Notes: generated by a model not told the origin, from the letters alone. A stretch of DNA of 64,000 nt from Sphingomonas paucimobilis NBRC 13935 (GCF_000739895.2 NZ_BBJS01000036.1:1-64000); one strand, 5' to 3'. Shown: positions 35,346-44,040, counted from the stretch's first letter. Translations and numbers: made by a program.

Positions 35346-36469
35346 GCCCGCCGCCCCGCCCGTCGGATGAGCCAAGCGCCCGCCCCGCCCGCGACCAGCG
35401 GATAGAGCATCAGGACGGCGCCGGCGCGCAGGAACGGCATCGCAGCCACGCCCATCACCTGATCCATCTGAAGCGCCATGAAATGGGTGAGCGGCAGGAT
35501 CTGGCTCCACACGCGCGCAAACAGCCCCGCGCCGGTCAGCGGCAGGGATGCCCCCGAATAGGCCAGCGCCGATCCGGCAAGGATCACCGCGCCCGACAGC
35601 GAGGTCGACACCTCCCGCGTCGCCGCGACCAACAGCAGCGCCAGAGCGGCGGTGGCGACGAACAGCAGGACCAGGCCGACCACGATCAGCATCAGGCTCC
35701 CCTCGGGCCGGTAACCACGCGCCAGCGTCAGCCACAGCAGCCACAGCGTTCCCCACAGCGTCCCGGCCACGATATGCGGCACCATCCGCCCGATCAGGAC
35801 CGCCACCGGGGCGGGAGTGCCCCGCGCAAAGGCGGCGAAGCTGTGATCCTCCATCAACGCGCCGATGCTGGAGACACAGGTGACCGCGATCAGCAGATGC
35901 AGGATGCCCGGCCCCAGCAACAGGCCCAGATACCATTCGAAACTGGTCGTCGGATTGCCCAGGATCGTCACCGCGATCCCCGGCAGGGGCACGCGCAGGG
36001 CCACGGCCTGCGCCAGCCCGCTATCCTCCGCTCTCGCCGCAAGGAGCGTCGCGGTGATCACCGCCCGCAAATTGGTCGCGGCCAGCGCGCCGGTCGACAG
36101 GAAAACCGCCTGATGGAAAATCTCGACCGGCGCGCCGTCCGCCACCCGCGTGCCGACGCCGCGCGGGATGACCACCGCCGCCACCGCACGCTCGCTGCGG
36201 ATCATCGCCATCGCCTGGTCGAGATCGGACGTGCGCGCGACGATGCTGACGCTGTGCGAGGCCGCGATATGGCGCACGATCGACCGCGCCAGCGCGCCAC
36301 CATCGCGGTCGACGATCACCGTCTTCAATCCATAGGGCGATCCGGCGAACAGCATCGCCGCCATCGCGCCCAACAGCAGCAACGGCATCAGCATCAGCAA
36401 TAGCAGGTCGACCCGCGTGCGTCCGATTCGCGCGATCTCGGCGCGGCAGGCGGCCCGGATCGCGTTCAT
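35342..36469 (-). CDS. ABC-2 type permease (export operon)
   Basis: A 375-residue protein of the same architecture as its downstream neighbour: an N-terminal helix (VDLLLLMLMPLLLLGAMAAM), a periplasmic domain beginning TVIVDRDGGALARSIVRHIA, and C-terminal helices with PLTHFMALQMDQV, the conserved late segment of this permease class. The pair could form a heterodimer. Both ends overlap neighbouring genes by 4 bases. The family normally needs an ATPase subunit or domain, which is absent here. Confidence 0.87.
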   Translation of the reverse strand: MNAIRAACRAEIARIGRTRVDLLLLMLMPLLLLGAMAAMLFAGSPYGLKTVIVDRDGGALARSIVRHIAASHSVSIVARTSDLDQAMAMIRSERAVAAVVIPRGVGTRVADGAPVEIFHQAVFLSTGALAATNLRAVITATLLAARAEDSGLAQAVALRVPLPGIAVTILGNPTTSFEWYLGLLLGPGILHLLIAVTCVSSIGALMEDHSFAAFARGTPAPVAVLIGRMVPHIVAGTLWGTLWLLWLTLARGYRPEGSLMLIVVGLVLLFVATAALALLLVAATREVSTSLSGAVILAGSALAYSGASLPLTGAGLFARVWSQILPLTHFMALQMDQVMGVAAMPFLRAGAVLMLYPLVAGGAGAWLIRRAGRRA

Positions 36470-37476
36470 TGCGGCCAGTCGAACAACACGCTCATCCCCG
36501 GCCGCAGCCCGGCGACCGGGGTCACGGGCTTCAACTTCACCGCGAAGGCGCGCACGTCATAGCCGCGCGACTGGCGGGTGGCGCGCCAGGTGGCGAAGCT
36601 GCCCTGGGCGGCGACATGCGCGACGCGGAACCGCACATTGCGATCCAGCGCGGGCACATGACCGACCAGTTCGCGCCCCATCGCCATGCCGCGATAGTCG
36701 TCCTCGCGCACGTTCAGCGTCACCCAAGGATGGTCGATATCGATCACCTGGAAGGCAGGCAGGATGGGGCTGACGATCTCGCCGCTGCGCAACAGGCGCC
36801 GCGACACCTCGCCATCGATCGGCGAGACGAGCGTCGTTTCGCGCAGGAGCGCATCGGCGGTCGCAGTTGCGGCGCTGGCCGCGCGCACCTGTGCATCGGC
36901 GATGGCGCGGTTCTGCGGCCGGACGCCGGCCATCACCTTGTCATATTGCGCCTTGGCCGCCCGCGCCGCGCGGGCGCTGCTATCGCGTGCGGCATGGGCC
37001 TCGTCGCGGCGCTGGGCGGCGATCACCCCTTCGGCGAACAGCCGATCGGCGCGCTTGCTGGAGGTGGCGGCCAGATCGGCCGTCGCCTGCGCAGCAAGCC
37101 AAGTCGAGCGGACCGAAGCTACATCCTCGCTCCGTGCGCCTTCGATGGCGATCGACTGGAGCGCGCGGGCACTGTCGAGCGCGGCCTGCGCCTGTTGCCG
37201 GCCATTGGCGACCTCGGGCGCGGACAGGGTGGCGAGCACCTGTCCGCGACGGATGCGGTCGCCCTCATCGGCGCGCAGCTGTTCGACGCGCGCCAGCGTC
37301 TTGGTGGCGATGTTGATCTCGTCGGCCTCGACCTCGCCCTGCAACGGCTCGGGCGCGGGACGGCTGGCGAGCCACAGCCCGATGCCGATCGCGATCGCGA
37401 CCAGCACCAAGCCACCCCAGAGCAGCAGGCGCGCACGACGCGACGGGGCGGCGGGTGCCACTTCGGTTTCGCTCAT
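36466..37476 (-). CDS. HlyD-family periplasmic adaptor protein
   Basis: The 336-residue protein has one N-terminal helix (LLLWGGLVLVAIAIGIGLWL). A biotinyl-lipoyl half (GEVEADEINIATKTLARVEQ ... GDRIRRGQVLATL) precedes a long Ala-rich coiled coil at residues 90-215 and the second half (TTLVSPIDGEVSRRLLRSGE). A beta-barrel domain ends the chain (LRPGMSVLFDW). It would bridge the two permeases and the TolC-like channel. It overlaps both neighbours by 4 bases. Confidence 0.9.
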   Translation of the reverse strand: MSETEVAPAAPSRRARLLLWGGLVLVAIAIGIGLWLASRPAPEPLQGEVEADEINIATKTLARVEQLRADEGDRIRRGQVLATLSAPEVANGRQQAQAALDSARALQSIAIEGARSEDVASVRSTWLAAQATADLAATSSKRADRLFAEGVIAAQRRDEAHAARDSSARAARAAKAQYDKVMAGVRPQNRAIADAQVRAASAATATADALLRETTLVSPIDGEVSRRLLRSGEIVSPILPAFQVIDIDHPWVTLNVREDDYRGMAMGRELVGHVPALDRNVRFRVAHVAAQGSFATWRATRQSRGYDVRAFAVKLKPVTPVAGLRPGMSVLFDWPQ

Positions 37477-38984
37477 CGGCGCGGCTCCTGGGTCAGGCGG
37501 ATATCGGCACGCGCCAGATGGTCGGAAAAGCTGTCGAGTTGCCCCGATGCGGCGAGCAGGCCGGCCAGCGCTAGATCATATTCATAGGCGGTCGCCGCCT
37601 TTTGCGCGCGGGCGGCGGCCAGGGCGGCCTCTGCCCCCAATACAGCGGTCAACGTCCCCTCCCCCTCGCGAAACGACACTTGCTGAACGCGCAGATTCTC
37701 GGTCGCCGCCGCCATCGAACTGTCGAGCGACAGGAAGGAGCGACGCGCGCTTTCCACCAGATCCCAGGCCTTCAGCGTCGCGCCGGTCGCCGCCTTGCGC
37801 GACTCGCGCGCGGCATCGGCGGCGGCAGCGGCATTTTCCTGCGCGGCGTTCAGCGCATGGCGGCGATCGACATTCGACAGCAGCGTGTAGCGAACCCCGA
37901 CGCCCGCGACCCAGTCCGGCTCGGTCGGCAGTGCGTTGCTGCGGTTGAGATTATACTCGCCAAACGCGAAGGCCTGAGGCCGGTAGCGCGAGCGGGCAAG
38001 GTCGACCCCGGCATCGGCCACGCCACGCGTTGCATCCGCCTGTCGCGTTTGCGGCAAGGCCGCCTCGCCGCCCAGAAAGCTCGAGGCGGGGGCGAGCGGC
38101 CGGCTGGTGACGAAGAGCGGGGTCAAGGGCTCCACCGCCTCGACCTCCAGCAGCCGCGACAGGTCGCCACGGGCGCTGTCGGCGGCGATCGCCGCGCGCT
38201 GCCACGCGCGGTCGGCGGTGTCGCGGGCCACCTGCGCCTCCAGCGTGCGGGCATGGGGGATCACGCCCGCCGCCTCCAGCTTGCGGGCATCGGACAGCAG
38301 CCGGTCGAGCGCCTCACGCGATTCCAGCGCCGATCGGGCAAGCTGCGCCGCCATGATCTGTCCGAAATAGAGGCGGATCAGATTGAGCCGGGTCAGGTCG
38401 CGTGCCTGCGCCGCGCGCGCCGACGCCATCTCCGCCCCGGCCTTGGCACCGCGCTGGATCGCGGGGATCGCGCCGCCCGAATAGAGCGGCAGGACGCCCT
38501 GCACCGTCGGGCGGAACACATCGTCGCGATAACGATAGGACAGGCTGTCGGGAATGATCGCGAACAGGCCGGGCAGCGCCTGCGAGATGCGGCCGACGAT
38601 ATCGTTCGCGATCTGCTGAAAGGCCGGCGGCACGGTGCCGGGGATGCCCGACAGGAAATCCTGGGTCGCGTCGCTGGCCGATTGCTTCGATCCGGTCAGG
38701 TCGACCGACAGCGTCTTTTGATATTGCAGATATTGCGCCGAGGCGGTCAGGATCGGGCGATGCAAAGTGGCGACGGCCGCCGCCGTCTCGCGCGCCGCCG
38801 TTTCGGCATGGTCGGCAGCGGACAGCGCGGGCGACACATTGGCCAGCCGGTGCGCCGCCGCATCATAGCTGAGCGCGACCGACCGATCCTGTGCCGATGC
38901 CCCTGCCGACAGGCTCGCGACGACAAGGCCGAGCAGCAGCTTTGTCGGGCTCGTGGGGCCGCGCGGCGAACCGACCATTCTCAC
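37473..38984 (-). CDS. TolC-family outer membrane efflux protein
   Basis: The 503-residue protein has a signal peptide (LLLGLVVASLSAGASAQ) and two long Ala-rich helical repeats of the OEP type. The repeats are visible around GAEMASARAAQARDLTRLN and QENAAAAADAARESRKAA, with conserved strands GVLPLYSGG and GVRYTLLS. The GTG at 38984 has GGGAG 7 bases upstream; an in-frame ATG lies two codons in. It is the first gene of the four-gene export operon and lies just downstream of a promoter with a palindromic -35 region. Confidence 0.9.
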   Translation of the reverse strand: MRMVGSPRGPTSPTKLLLGLVVASLSAGASAQDRSVALSYDAAAHRLANVSPALSAADHAETAARETAAAVATLHRPILTASAQYLQYQKTLSVDLTGSKQSASDATQDFLSGIPGTVPPAFQQIANDIVGRISQALPGLFAIIPDSLSYRYRDDVFRPTVQGVLPLYSGGAIPAIQRGAKAGAEMASARAAQARDLTRLNLIRLYFGQIMAAQLARSALESREALDRLLSDARKLEAAGVIPHARTLEAQVARDTADRAWQRAAIAADSARGDLSRLLEVEAVEPLTPLFVTSRPLAPASSFLGGEAALPQTRQADATRGVADAGVDLARSRYRPQAFAFGEYNLNRSNALPTEPDWVAGVGVRYTLLSNVDRRHALNAAQENAAAAADAARESRKAATGATLKAWDLVESARRSFLSLDSSMAAATENLRVQQVSFREGEGTLTAVLGAEAALAAARAQKAATAYEYDLALAGLLAASGQLDSFSDHLARADIRLTQEPRR

Positions 38985-39017
38985 ATCGTCACTCCCTAGG
39001 GGCCCCCACCCGCGCTT

Positions 39018-39045
39018 GGCATAGCGCGCTTGACGCTTACGTCAA
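39018..39045 (-). promoter_or_regulatory. Promoter with overlapping palindrome for export operon
   Basis: On the minus strand TTGACG (39045-39040) and TATGCC (39023-39018) are spaced by 16 bases, like a housekeeping -35/-10 pair. The -35 element is one arm of the palindrome TTGACG-TAAG-CGTCAA (39045-39030), a likely operator. The start codon is about 33 bases further on. No regulator gene adjoins it. Confidence 0.55.
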
Positions 39046-39069
39046 AGAAGTTGGCGCCCCGGCCGGGGA

Positions 39070-40854
39070 TCAGGTTTCGCCGAACAGCTCGCGCTGGCTC
39101 TTCTCCAGTTCCTCGCCATAGCGGCGCCGGACATGCGCCTCGGTCAACAGGCCCAGCACGCGGCCATCGGCATCGACCACTGCCAGTTCCTCGCACCGGG
39201 CGGCGTCGAATGCCGCCATGACCATCTGGATATCCATATCGGGGCGAAGCGCCTGATCCCGCGCCTGGGCCAGTTCGCCGACGCGGGTCTCGCGCGCGAC
39301 GTGCTCGTCATGGGCGACGACCGGGTTGACGATGCCGGCATAGCGATCGGCGGTATCGACCAGGACCACCCGGCTGGTCGAGCCGAGCGGGAAGCGGTGG
39401 CGAAACGCGCTCACCATCATGCTGTCGGGGACGAGATTGGGCTGCCGCCGCATCATCCGCCCGGCGGTCAACGCCTTGACCCAACCGACATCGCGCGCGC
39501 TGCGGATCGTCTCGCCGCGCAGGTGAAGCCGCCAGGTCGAGAAGGAATAGCCGAAGAATTGCCGCACGATCGTCGAGGACACCAGGCTCGCGGCCAGCAC
39601 GGCGCCGGTCAGGCTGAAATTGCCGGTCGCCTCCAGCACCAGCATGGTCATGGTAAAGGGCGCGCCAATCACCGCCACCGCCAGGGCGGCCATGCCGACC
39701 ATCGCGGCATTGCCCGGATTAAGCACCGACGTGCCCGCCATCCACCCCAGCAGACCGGCATAGAGATGCCCGATGAGCGTGCCGAGGAACAGCGAGGCGA
39801 AGAACAGGCCGCCGCGAAAGCCGAAGCCGAGCGAGACGATCGAGGCGAGCGACTTCATGACCAGCACGGTCGCGACAAAGGCCAGCGGCACCGCCGTCAT
39901 CATGTCGATGTGCAGCGCGCTGTGCCCTGCCGACAGCACCTGGGGAGAGACGGCCGCCAGCACCGCCATCAACAGGCCGCCGACGATCGGCCGCCCCCAG
40001 CCCGGCAGGACGGCGCGCGTCCGCGCCTCGACGACGCCGACCGCGCGCATGATGACGATGCCGATCACCGCGCAGACCACGCCCAGCACACCATAAACCA
40101 GATAACCGAAGCTGTGGATGGCGGGCCCGCGCTCGACATGGACGATATAGGGGACGACGCCCAGCCGCTGCGCCGTCTGCGCGCCCGCCAGCGCCGCGGC
40201 GACGACCGGCGCGATGGCGGCGGGCGTATAGGCACCGATCACCACCTCGAACGCGTAAAAGGCCCCGGCCAGCGGCGCGCCGAACGCCGCCGCGATCGCC
40301 GCCCCCGCCCCGGCGCCGACCAAAGTCCGCACCTCGATCCGCCGCAATTTCAGCCATCGCCCGGTCAGCGAAGCGATCAGCCCGCCGAGCTGTGCATAGG
40401 CGGCCTCCAGCCCGACCGAGGCGCCGAAGCCATTGGACAGGATCGTCTGGCCCGACACGATCGCGCTGTCACGTACCGACAGGCGCCCGCCATGCAGGGC
40501 ATTAGCCTCGACCGCGTCGACCAGCGAACGGCGACGTGCGCCGACCAGGCGATTGAACAGCACCAATGCGCCACCGCCCAGCGGCAGCATCAGCAATTGA
40601 TGCCAGCTTAGGGCCGGTATTCCGCTCAACCGCCATTCGGTCGGCATCGCAAAGGCGATATGTTGAAGGGTGCGGGCCAGCGCGCCTTGCGCCACGGTCA
40701 GCAGCCCTGCCCCCATGCCGATGAGGATCGCCACCACGACAAACAGCGATTCGATCGAACGCGCCTGTCGGGCCAGCCAGCGCAACCACGCGGCACTTCG
40801 GCGCACGAGGCGCGGCAAGACCGGCAGTCGGTGATGGAGCGGGGCCATGCCCAT
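39070..40854 (-). CDS. ClC-family chloride channel with C-terminal CBS domains
   Basis: A 594-residue protein. About ten hydrophobic blocks carry a diverged ClC core: GFGASVGLEAAYAQLG replaces the usual GREGP motif but keeps the Glu, and GFGFRGGLFFASLFLGTLIG replaces the third motif. The C-terminal 150 residues form a CBS pair (SRVVLVDTADRYAGIVNP; CEELAVVDADGRVLGLLTEA), which would sense nucleotides. It differs from the ClC at 14945 in both core and tail. ATG 40854 is used; ATG 40848 and GTG 40884 are also possible. Confidence 0.88.
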   Translation of the reverse strand: MGMAPLHHRLPVLPRLVRRSAAWLRWLARQARSIESLFVVVAILIGMGAGLLTVAQGALARTLQHIAFAMPTEWRLSGIPALSWHQLLMLPLGGGALVLFNRLVGARRRSLVDAVEANALHGGRLSVRDSAIVSGQTILSNGFGASVGLEAAYAQLGGLIASLTGRWLKLRRIEVRTLVGAGAGAAIAAAFGAPLAGAFYAFEVVIGAYTPAAIAPVVAAALAGAQTAQRLGVVPYIVHVERGPAIHSFGYLVYGVLGVVCAVIGIVIMRAVGVVEARTRAVLPGWGRPIVGGLLMAVLAAVSPQVLSAGHSALHIDMMTAVPLAFVATVLVMKSLASIVSLGFGFRGGLFFASLFLGTLIGHLYAGLLGWMAGTSVLNPGNAAMVGMAALAVAVIGAPFTMTMLVLEATGNFSLTGAVLAASLVSSTIVRQFFGYSFSTWRLHLRGETIRSARDVGWVKALTAGRMMRRQPNLVPDSMMVSAFRHRFPLGSTSRVVLVDTADRYAGIVNPVVAHDEHVARETRVGELAQARDQALRPDMDIQMVMAAFDAARCEELAVVDADGRVLGLLTEAHVRRRYGEELEKSQRELFGET

Positions 40855-40995
40855 CGCTCTGCCGACACACGCCGCGCGAGTCACGCGCGGACTTCAGGAT
40901 TTTGGGAAGGGTCCCAACGAACCGGGACGGCCGCCGCTCAATCGATGCGACGCCGTGGACGGGCGGGACGAAGCCCGCCCGCCGTCATCATCGCG

Positions 40996-41247
40996 TTACT
41001 TGCCGCGCAGCGTGTTGATGAGCGCCAGGCCCAGTACGCCGCCCAGTGCGGCGGCCGCGAAGGGGCGTTCCTGCACGAAGTTGCGGACGACGTCCTTGGC
41101 CTCGCCAAAGGTCTTCTGCGCCTTGCCGCTGAACTGATCGGTCTTGCCCTCGGCCTGCAACGACTTGTCGTTCAGGGCCGTGCCCAGACCTTCCTTGACC
41201 TTGCCGCCGATGTCGGTGGCCGAACCGGTAAGCGTATCGGTGTTCAT
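40996..41247 (-). CDS. CsbD-like stress protein with hydrophobic C-terminal tail
   Basis: The 83-residue protein starts with a CsbD-like repeat (GSATDIGGKVKEGLGTALND, then LQAEGKTDQFSGKAQKTFGE). It ends with a tail like that of the YqjD/ElaB (DUF883) family: VQERPFAAAALGGVLGLALI. The tail would tether it to the inner membrane. CsbD proteins are general-stress proteins of unknown mechanism. AAGGAG lies a few bases before ATG 41247. A GC-rich hairpin follows at 40960-40981 without a T tract. Confidence 0.85.
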   Translation of the reverse strand: MNTDTLTGSATDIGGKVKEGLGTALNDKSLQAEGKTDQFSGKAQKTFGEAKDVVRNFVQERPFAAAALGGVLGLALINTLRGK

Positions 41248-41347
41248 CGATCGTCTCCTTGGCAAATGGATGGGACAGCGTCCCGTCCCCGACGCCCCCA
41301 ACGCGCGACGGGGCTTAGGGGTGCATCGGCCGTGATCGCGCCGACAC

Positions 41348-42085
41348 TTATCCGGCCGCGCCCATCGCCACGGCCTGCACCCGGAGACGCGGGAACACCG
41401 CCTCGATCGGCTTGGTATCGGGCAGCACATAGACATAACCGCCCTTGCGGCGGAACATCGGCTGGATCTGGCGGCCGTACACCGCCTTGGGCACGTTGAT
41501 GCAGCCAAAGGTGATGCGGTTGTCGTCCGGCGTCGGCGACAGCATCCGCTCGCGCCGCTTCTCCCGCGCGCCGGCATCGGTCGGGATCGGGTGGATCGCG
41601 ACCGAGGTCGCGTAATCGACCCACAATACCCGCTCGCCCGCCACCGGCAGACCGAATTTGGCGAGGTAGCGCCCGGCGGGCGTGGTCTTCTCGGCGGGCC
41701 CCAGATCGGCCAGCTTCTTGCTGCCGACACCCGGACTCGCCTCGTCACCGGGCGCGATGCCGATCAGCACGGGCGCGGCGGCAACCTGTTTGCCCTTGGC
41801 ATCGAACAGGAACATCGTTGCCTGCTGCTTGTCGATCACCGCCCAGGGCAGTCCATGATTGTCGCCCGCGCCGGCGACCCAGGACACGACACGCGCCACC
41901 GCTTCGGAGGGCAGGATAACGGGGGGCGGCTCGACCGCCTTGGCCGCGACCTTGGCTTTGGCCTTGGCGGGCTTTTTCGACGGCTTGGCCTTGGCGCTCA
42001 CCGCCTTGGGCGCCGGCGCCGCGCCAACCATCGCCACCGGCAGGATCAGCGACAGCCCGGCCAACACCCGCACGATCAACTTCAT
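41348..42085 (-). CDS. L,D-transpeptidase (YkuD-type) with variant active-site motif
   Basis: The 245-residue protein has a signal peptide (VLAGLSLILPVAMVGAAPAP), a Lys/Ala-rich linker (KAKPSKKPAKAKAKVAAK) and a YkuD-type catalytic region. The upstream His lies in VAIHPIPTDAG and the nucleophile Cys in RITFGCINVP. The consensus His before Gly-Cys is Phe here, a variant seen in a subset of the family. It would make 3-3 peptidoglycan cross-links or attach proteins to the wall. ATG 42085 is chosen because the signal peptide begins there; the Shine-Dalgarno is weak. Confidence 0.82.
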   Translation of the reverse strand: MKLIVRVLAGLSLILPVAMVGAAPAPKAVSAKAKPSKKPAKAKAKVAAKAVEPPPVILPSEAVARVVSWVAGAGDNHGLPWAVIDKQQATMFLFDAKGKQVAAAPVLIGIAPGDEASPGVGSKKLADLGPAEKTTPAGRYLAKFGLPVAGERVLWVDYATSVAIHPIPTDAGAREKRRERMLSPTPDDNRITFGCINVPKAVYGRQIQPMFRRKGGYVYVLPDTKPIEAVFPRLRVQAVAMGAAG

Positions 42086-42116
42086 CGTTTCGGCACACTC
42101 ACAAAAGATCGGGCAC

Positions 42117-42151
42117 AAAAGATCGGCCGCCCCACCCGAGGGGGACGGCCG
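42117..42151 (-). terminator. Rho-independent terminator after small lipoprotein gene
   Basis: On the minus strand a stem of CGGCCG-CCCC type (42151-42124, one bulge) is followed by ATCTTTTGT. It lies 44 bases beyond the lipoprotein stop and just upstream of the L,D-transpeptidase gene. The T tract is part of a 13-base tandem duplication. Confidence 0.7.
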
Positions 42152-42194
42152 ACAGGCGAAAGGGGGTATGTTCGGTACCGCGTGACCGATGCGA

Positions 42195-42506
42195 TCAGTG
42201 GCGCGCGCGCTTGGCGGGCCGCTGCTCCTGCGCGGTCAGGCGCTGGTCCATGCCATCGACGCGGCCGTTGAGCTGATCCAGCCGCTGACCATTACTCTGC
42301 GCCTGTTGCGAAGCGGCCTGCGCCTCGGCCAGCGCGGACTTCGCCGTGCCATCGGTTTCCTGCAAGCGCGCCTCCAGCGTGTCGACGCGCTGGCTGACCG
42401 GCGCGATCTGCTCGCGCACGAAGGACTTGGTGGCACAGCCGCCCAGGCTGACGGCACCGGCCAGGGTTACCATGGCGAGCAGGGATTTGGACGCGTAAGC
42501 AGACAT
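42195..42506 (-). CDS. Small coiled-coil lipoprotein
   Basis: A 103-residue protein has a lipoprotein signal ending in the lipobox SLGGC. The mature part is a heptad-rich coiled coil (VSQRVDTLEARLQETDG ... QRLDQLNGRVDGMDQRL) ending in a basic tail (RPAKRARH). It resembles Lpp-like or Tol-Pal-associated trimeric lipoproteins in shape, but I do not recognise a specific family. The basic C terminus could contact peptidoglycan. ATG 42506 is preferred over the GTG one codon earlier. Confidence 0.75.
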   Translation of the reverse strand: MSAYASKSLLAMVTLAGAVSLGGCATKSFVREQIAPVSQRVDTLEARLQETDGTAKSALAEAQAASQQAQSNGQRLDQLNGRVDGMDQRLTAQEQRPAKRARH

Positions 42507-42672
42507 CACTAAACTTTCAGTCGTTGACTAACTGAAACAAGCAAGCCGAGCCGTGACGATCCGACAATCCGCTTTCTGTTCGACCGTGCCGCATCTTCGA
42601 CCAAATGTTATATGAACCGAATACAACGCAAATCCTGCTCTTCTCGTCGCAATTCGGCGTCATGACTTGGGA

Positions 42673-43275
42673 TCACCGGCGCGACTTTCGTCCCGATCCG
42701 GTCGCAAAGGGATCGCGCGGAATATCGTCTGCCCCCGATTTTTCACCGCTCGACACCCGCGTCCTATCGGCCAATTTGGCGACGCATTGCCGCAGGCTGG
42801 CGACCGCAGCGCCGCTGCCGTCGAGGGGCAGGCGCTCGACCGGAACATCGCCGCGCGCGATGGCCAGCATATGGGAGCTGGCGAAATAGGCCGGAAATTT
42901 CGGCTCGAAACTGGTCACGAAGCCCCGCTTTCCGTCCGACGCCAATCCGACCGCGAAATGCTTGGCATAGCCGCCCTTCGATAGACGGAAATCGAGCTTG
43001 AGCCTCTGCTTCGGCTCGATCGACCAGTTGGAGTTGAGCACCGTCAGATGGTTGGTTCCGTCGCGGTCGAGCCCCAGCAACAGGGTCGTGTCGCCGGGGC
43101 GGTCATAGACCTTGGTCAGGAAGCATCCCTGCCCATCCTTGCTCGGTGCCACCGTCCACCCGCCGATTGCGCGCGGGGCGTCGTCACGGGCGATGGCAGG
43201 CGCGGAGGCGAACAGGCCGGCGAGGAGCGAGAGGCAGGCGAAACGGGGGAATATATGCGATTTGGGCATCGTCAT
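42673..43275 (-). CDS. Secreted hypothetical protein
   Basis: The 200-residue protein has a signal peptide (FACLSLLAGLFASAPAIARD). The mature part includes IGGWTVAPSKDGQGCFLTKV and a second Cys in SLRQCVAKLAD, a pair that could form a disulphide. I do not recognise a named family; the opening segment resembles invasion-associated-locus-B-like or beta-sandwich secreted proteins only loosely. ATG 43275 follows GGAG; an in-frame ATG two codons on is possible. The 163 bases between it and the lipoprotein gene show no other gene. Confidence 0.65.
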   Translation of the reverse strand: MTMPKSHIFPRFACLSLLAGLFASAPAIARDDAPRAIGGWTVAPSKDGQGCFLTKVYDRPGDTTLLLGLDRDGTNHLTVLNSNWSIEPKQRLKLDFRLSKGGYAKHFAVGLASDGKRGFVTSFEPKFPAYFASSHMLAIARGDVPVERLPLDGSGAAVASLRQCVAKLADRTRVSSGEKSGADDIPRDPFATGSGRKSRR

Positions 43276-43335
43276 GGGTCTCCGCCGCGATCCTAACCGG
43301 CGGCGTGGCGATTGGCCAATGCTGGCGACACGAGC

Positions 43336-43368
43336 AAACCCGCCCGAACGACGAGGCGTTCGGGCGGG
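43336..43368 (-). terminator. Rho-independent terminator after DUF4142 gene
   Basis: A perfect 12-bp stem (CCCGCCCGAACG/CGTTCGGGCGGG) has a 6-base loop and, on the minus strand, a short TTT run. It lies 28 bases past the DUF4142 stop. Confidence 0.8.
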
Positions 43369-43396
43369 CCGGTGACGATCAGGTCGATCGAAGCGG

Positions 43397-43975
43397 TCAG
43401 GCCTTGAGCGACTTGGCCATGTTGAGATGCGCGGTCACGGTCGGGATCAACCCGGTCGCGAAATCCTTGAGCGCGGGCATGTCGCCCGATGCGGCATAGG
43501 CCTTCAGCGTGTCGAGCGTCTGCTGATGCGCCGCGGTCTGCTCGGCGATATAGGCCTGATCGAACGCCGTGCCGTTCAGCGCCTTCAACCGGTCCAGCTT
43601 CTGCTGCTGCTCGGCGTTCAGGGTCGGATCGGGGGTGATGGCCGGCGTCAGCCCCGCCACCGTCGCCTTCAGCTTGGCGGTCGAGGCGGTGTGCGCATCG
43701 ATCATCTTGCGCGCATAGGATTTGACCGAGGCCGAGGCGCCGTTGGTCAGCGCCAGCTTCGACGTTTCGATCTCGAAGGCGTCGCTGGCGGCGGCGGCAT
43801 TGGCGAAGCTCTGCGATGCGCTGACCGCGGCGGTCGGGGTCGGCGTCGTCGCCTCCGGCTGGGTCGCCATGGCGGTGTCGTTCGTCATGTTCGTCTGCGC
43901 GGGCTCATTGCTCCGCCCGCACCCGGCCAGGGCCAGAAGAGCGGTGGTGGCGAGGATGGTGGCGCGAATGGTCAT
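43397..43975 (-). CDS. DUF4142 lipoprotein
   Basis: A 192-residue protein with a lipobox (LLALAGC) and a Thr/Pro-rich linker is followed by a helical DUF4142 domain: FANAAAASDAFEIETSKLAL, then SYARKMIDAHTASTAKLKAT, then AYIAEQTAAHQQTLDTLKAY. The fold is a ferritin-like four-helix bundle; the function is unknown, and family members are often stress-induced. The upstream region carries a good match to the EcfG general-stress promoter, and a strong terminator follows. Confidence 0.88.
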   Translation of the reverse strand: MTIRATILATTALLALAGCGRSNEPAQTNMTNDTAMATQPEATTPTPTAAVSASQSFANAAAASDAFEIETSKLALTNGASASVKSYARKMIDAHTASTAKLKATVAGLTPAITPDPTLNAEQQQKLDRLKALNGTAFDQAYIAEQTAAHQQTLDTLKAYAASGDMPALKDFATGLIPTVTAHLNMAKSLKA

Positions 43976-44015
43976 GTTGGCAAACCCCTGAAATTACATG
44001 CTTCCGTCCTGCATA

Positions 44016-44040
44016 AGCGCGTATCGCGGCCCGACGTTCC
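44016..44040 (-). promoter_or_regulatory. Candidate EcfG (general stress response) promoter
   Basis: On the minus strand GGAAC (44040-44036) and CGCT (44019-44016) are separated by 16 bases. This matches the alphaproteobacterial EcfG consensus GGAAC-N16/17-CGTT with one mismatch in the -10 part. It ends 41 bases before the DUF4142 start. Regulation by the PhyR-EcfG pathway is inferred. Confidence 0.55.

Noticed and set aside
34239-35936. Long minus-strand frame extending the last permease upstream
   Set aside because: The permease starts at ATG 35345, overlapping the upstream stop; the extension is out of frame with the adjacent permease gene and lacks membrane segments.
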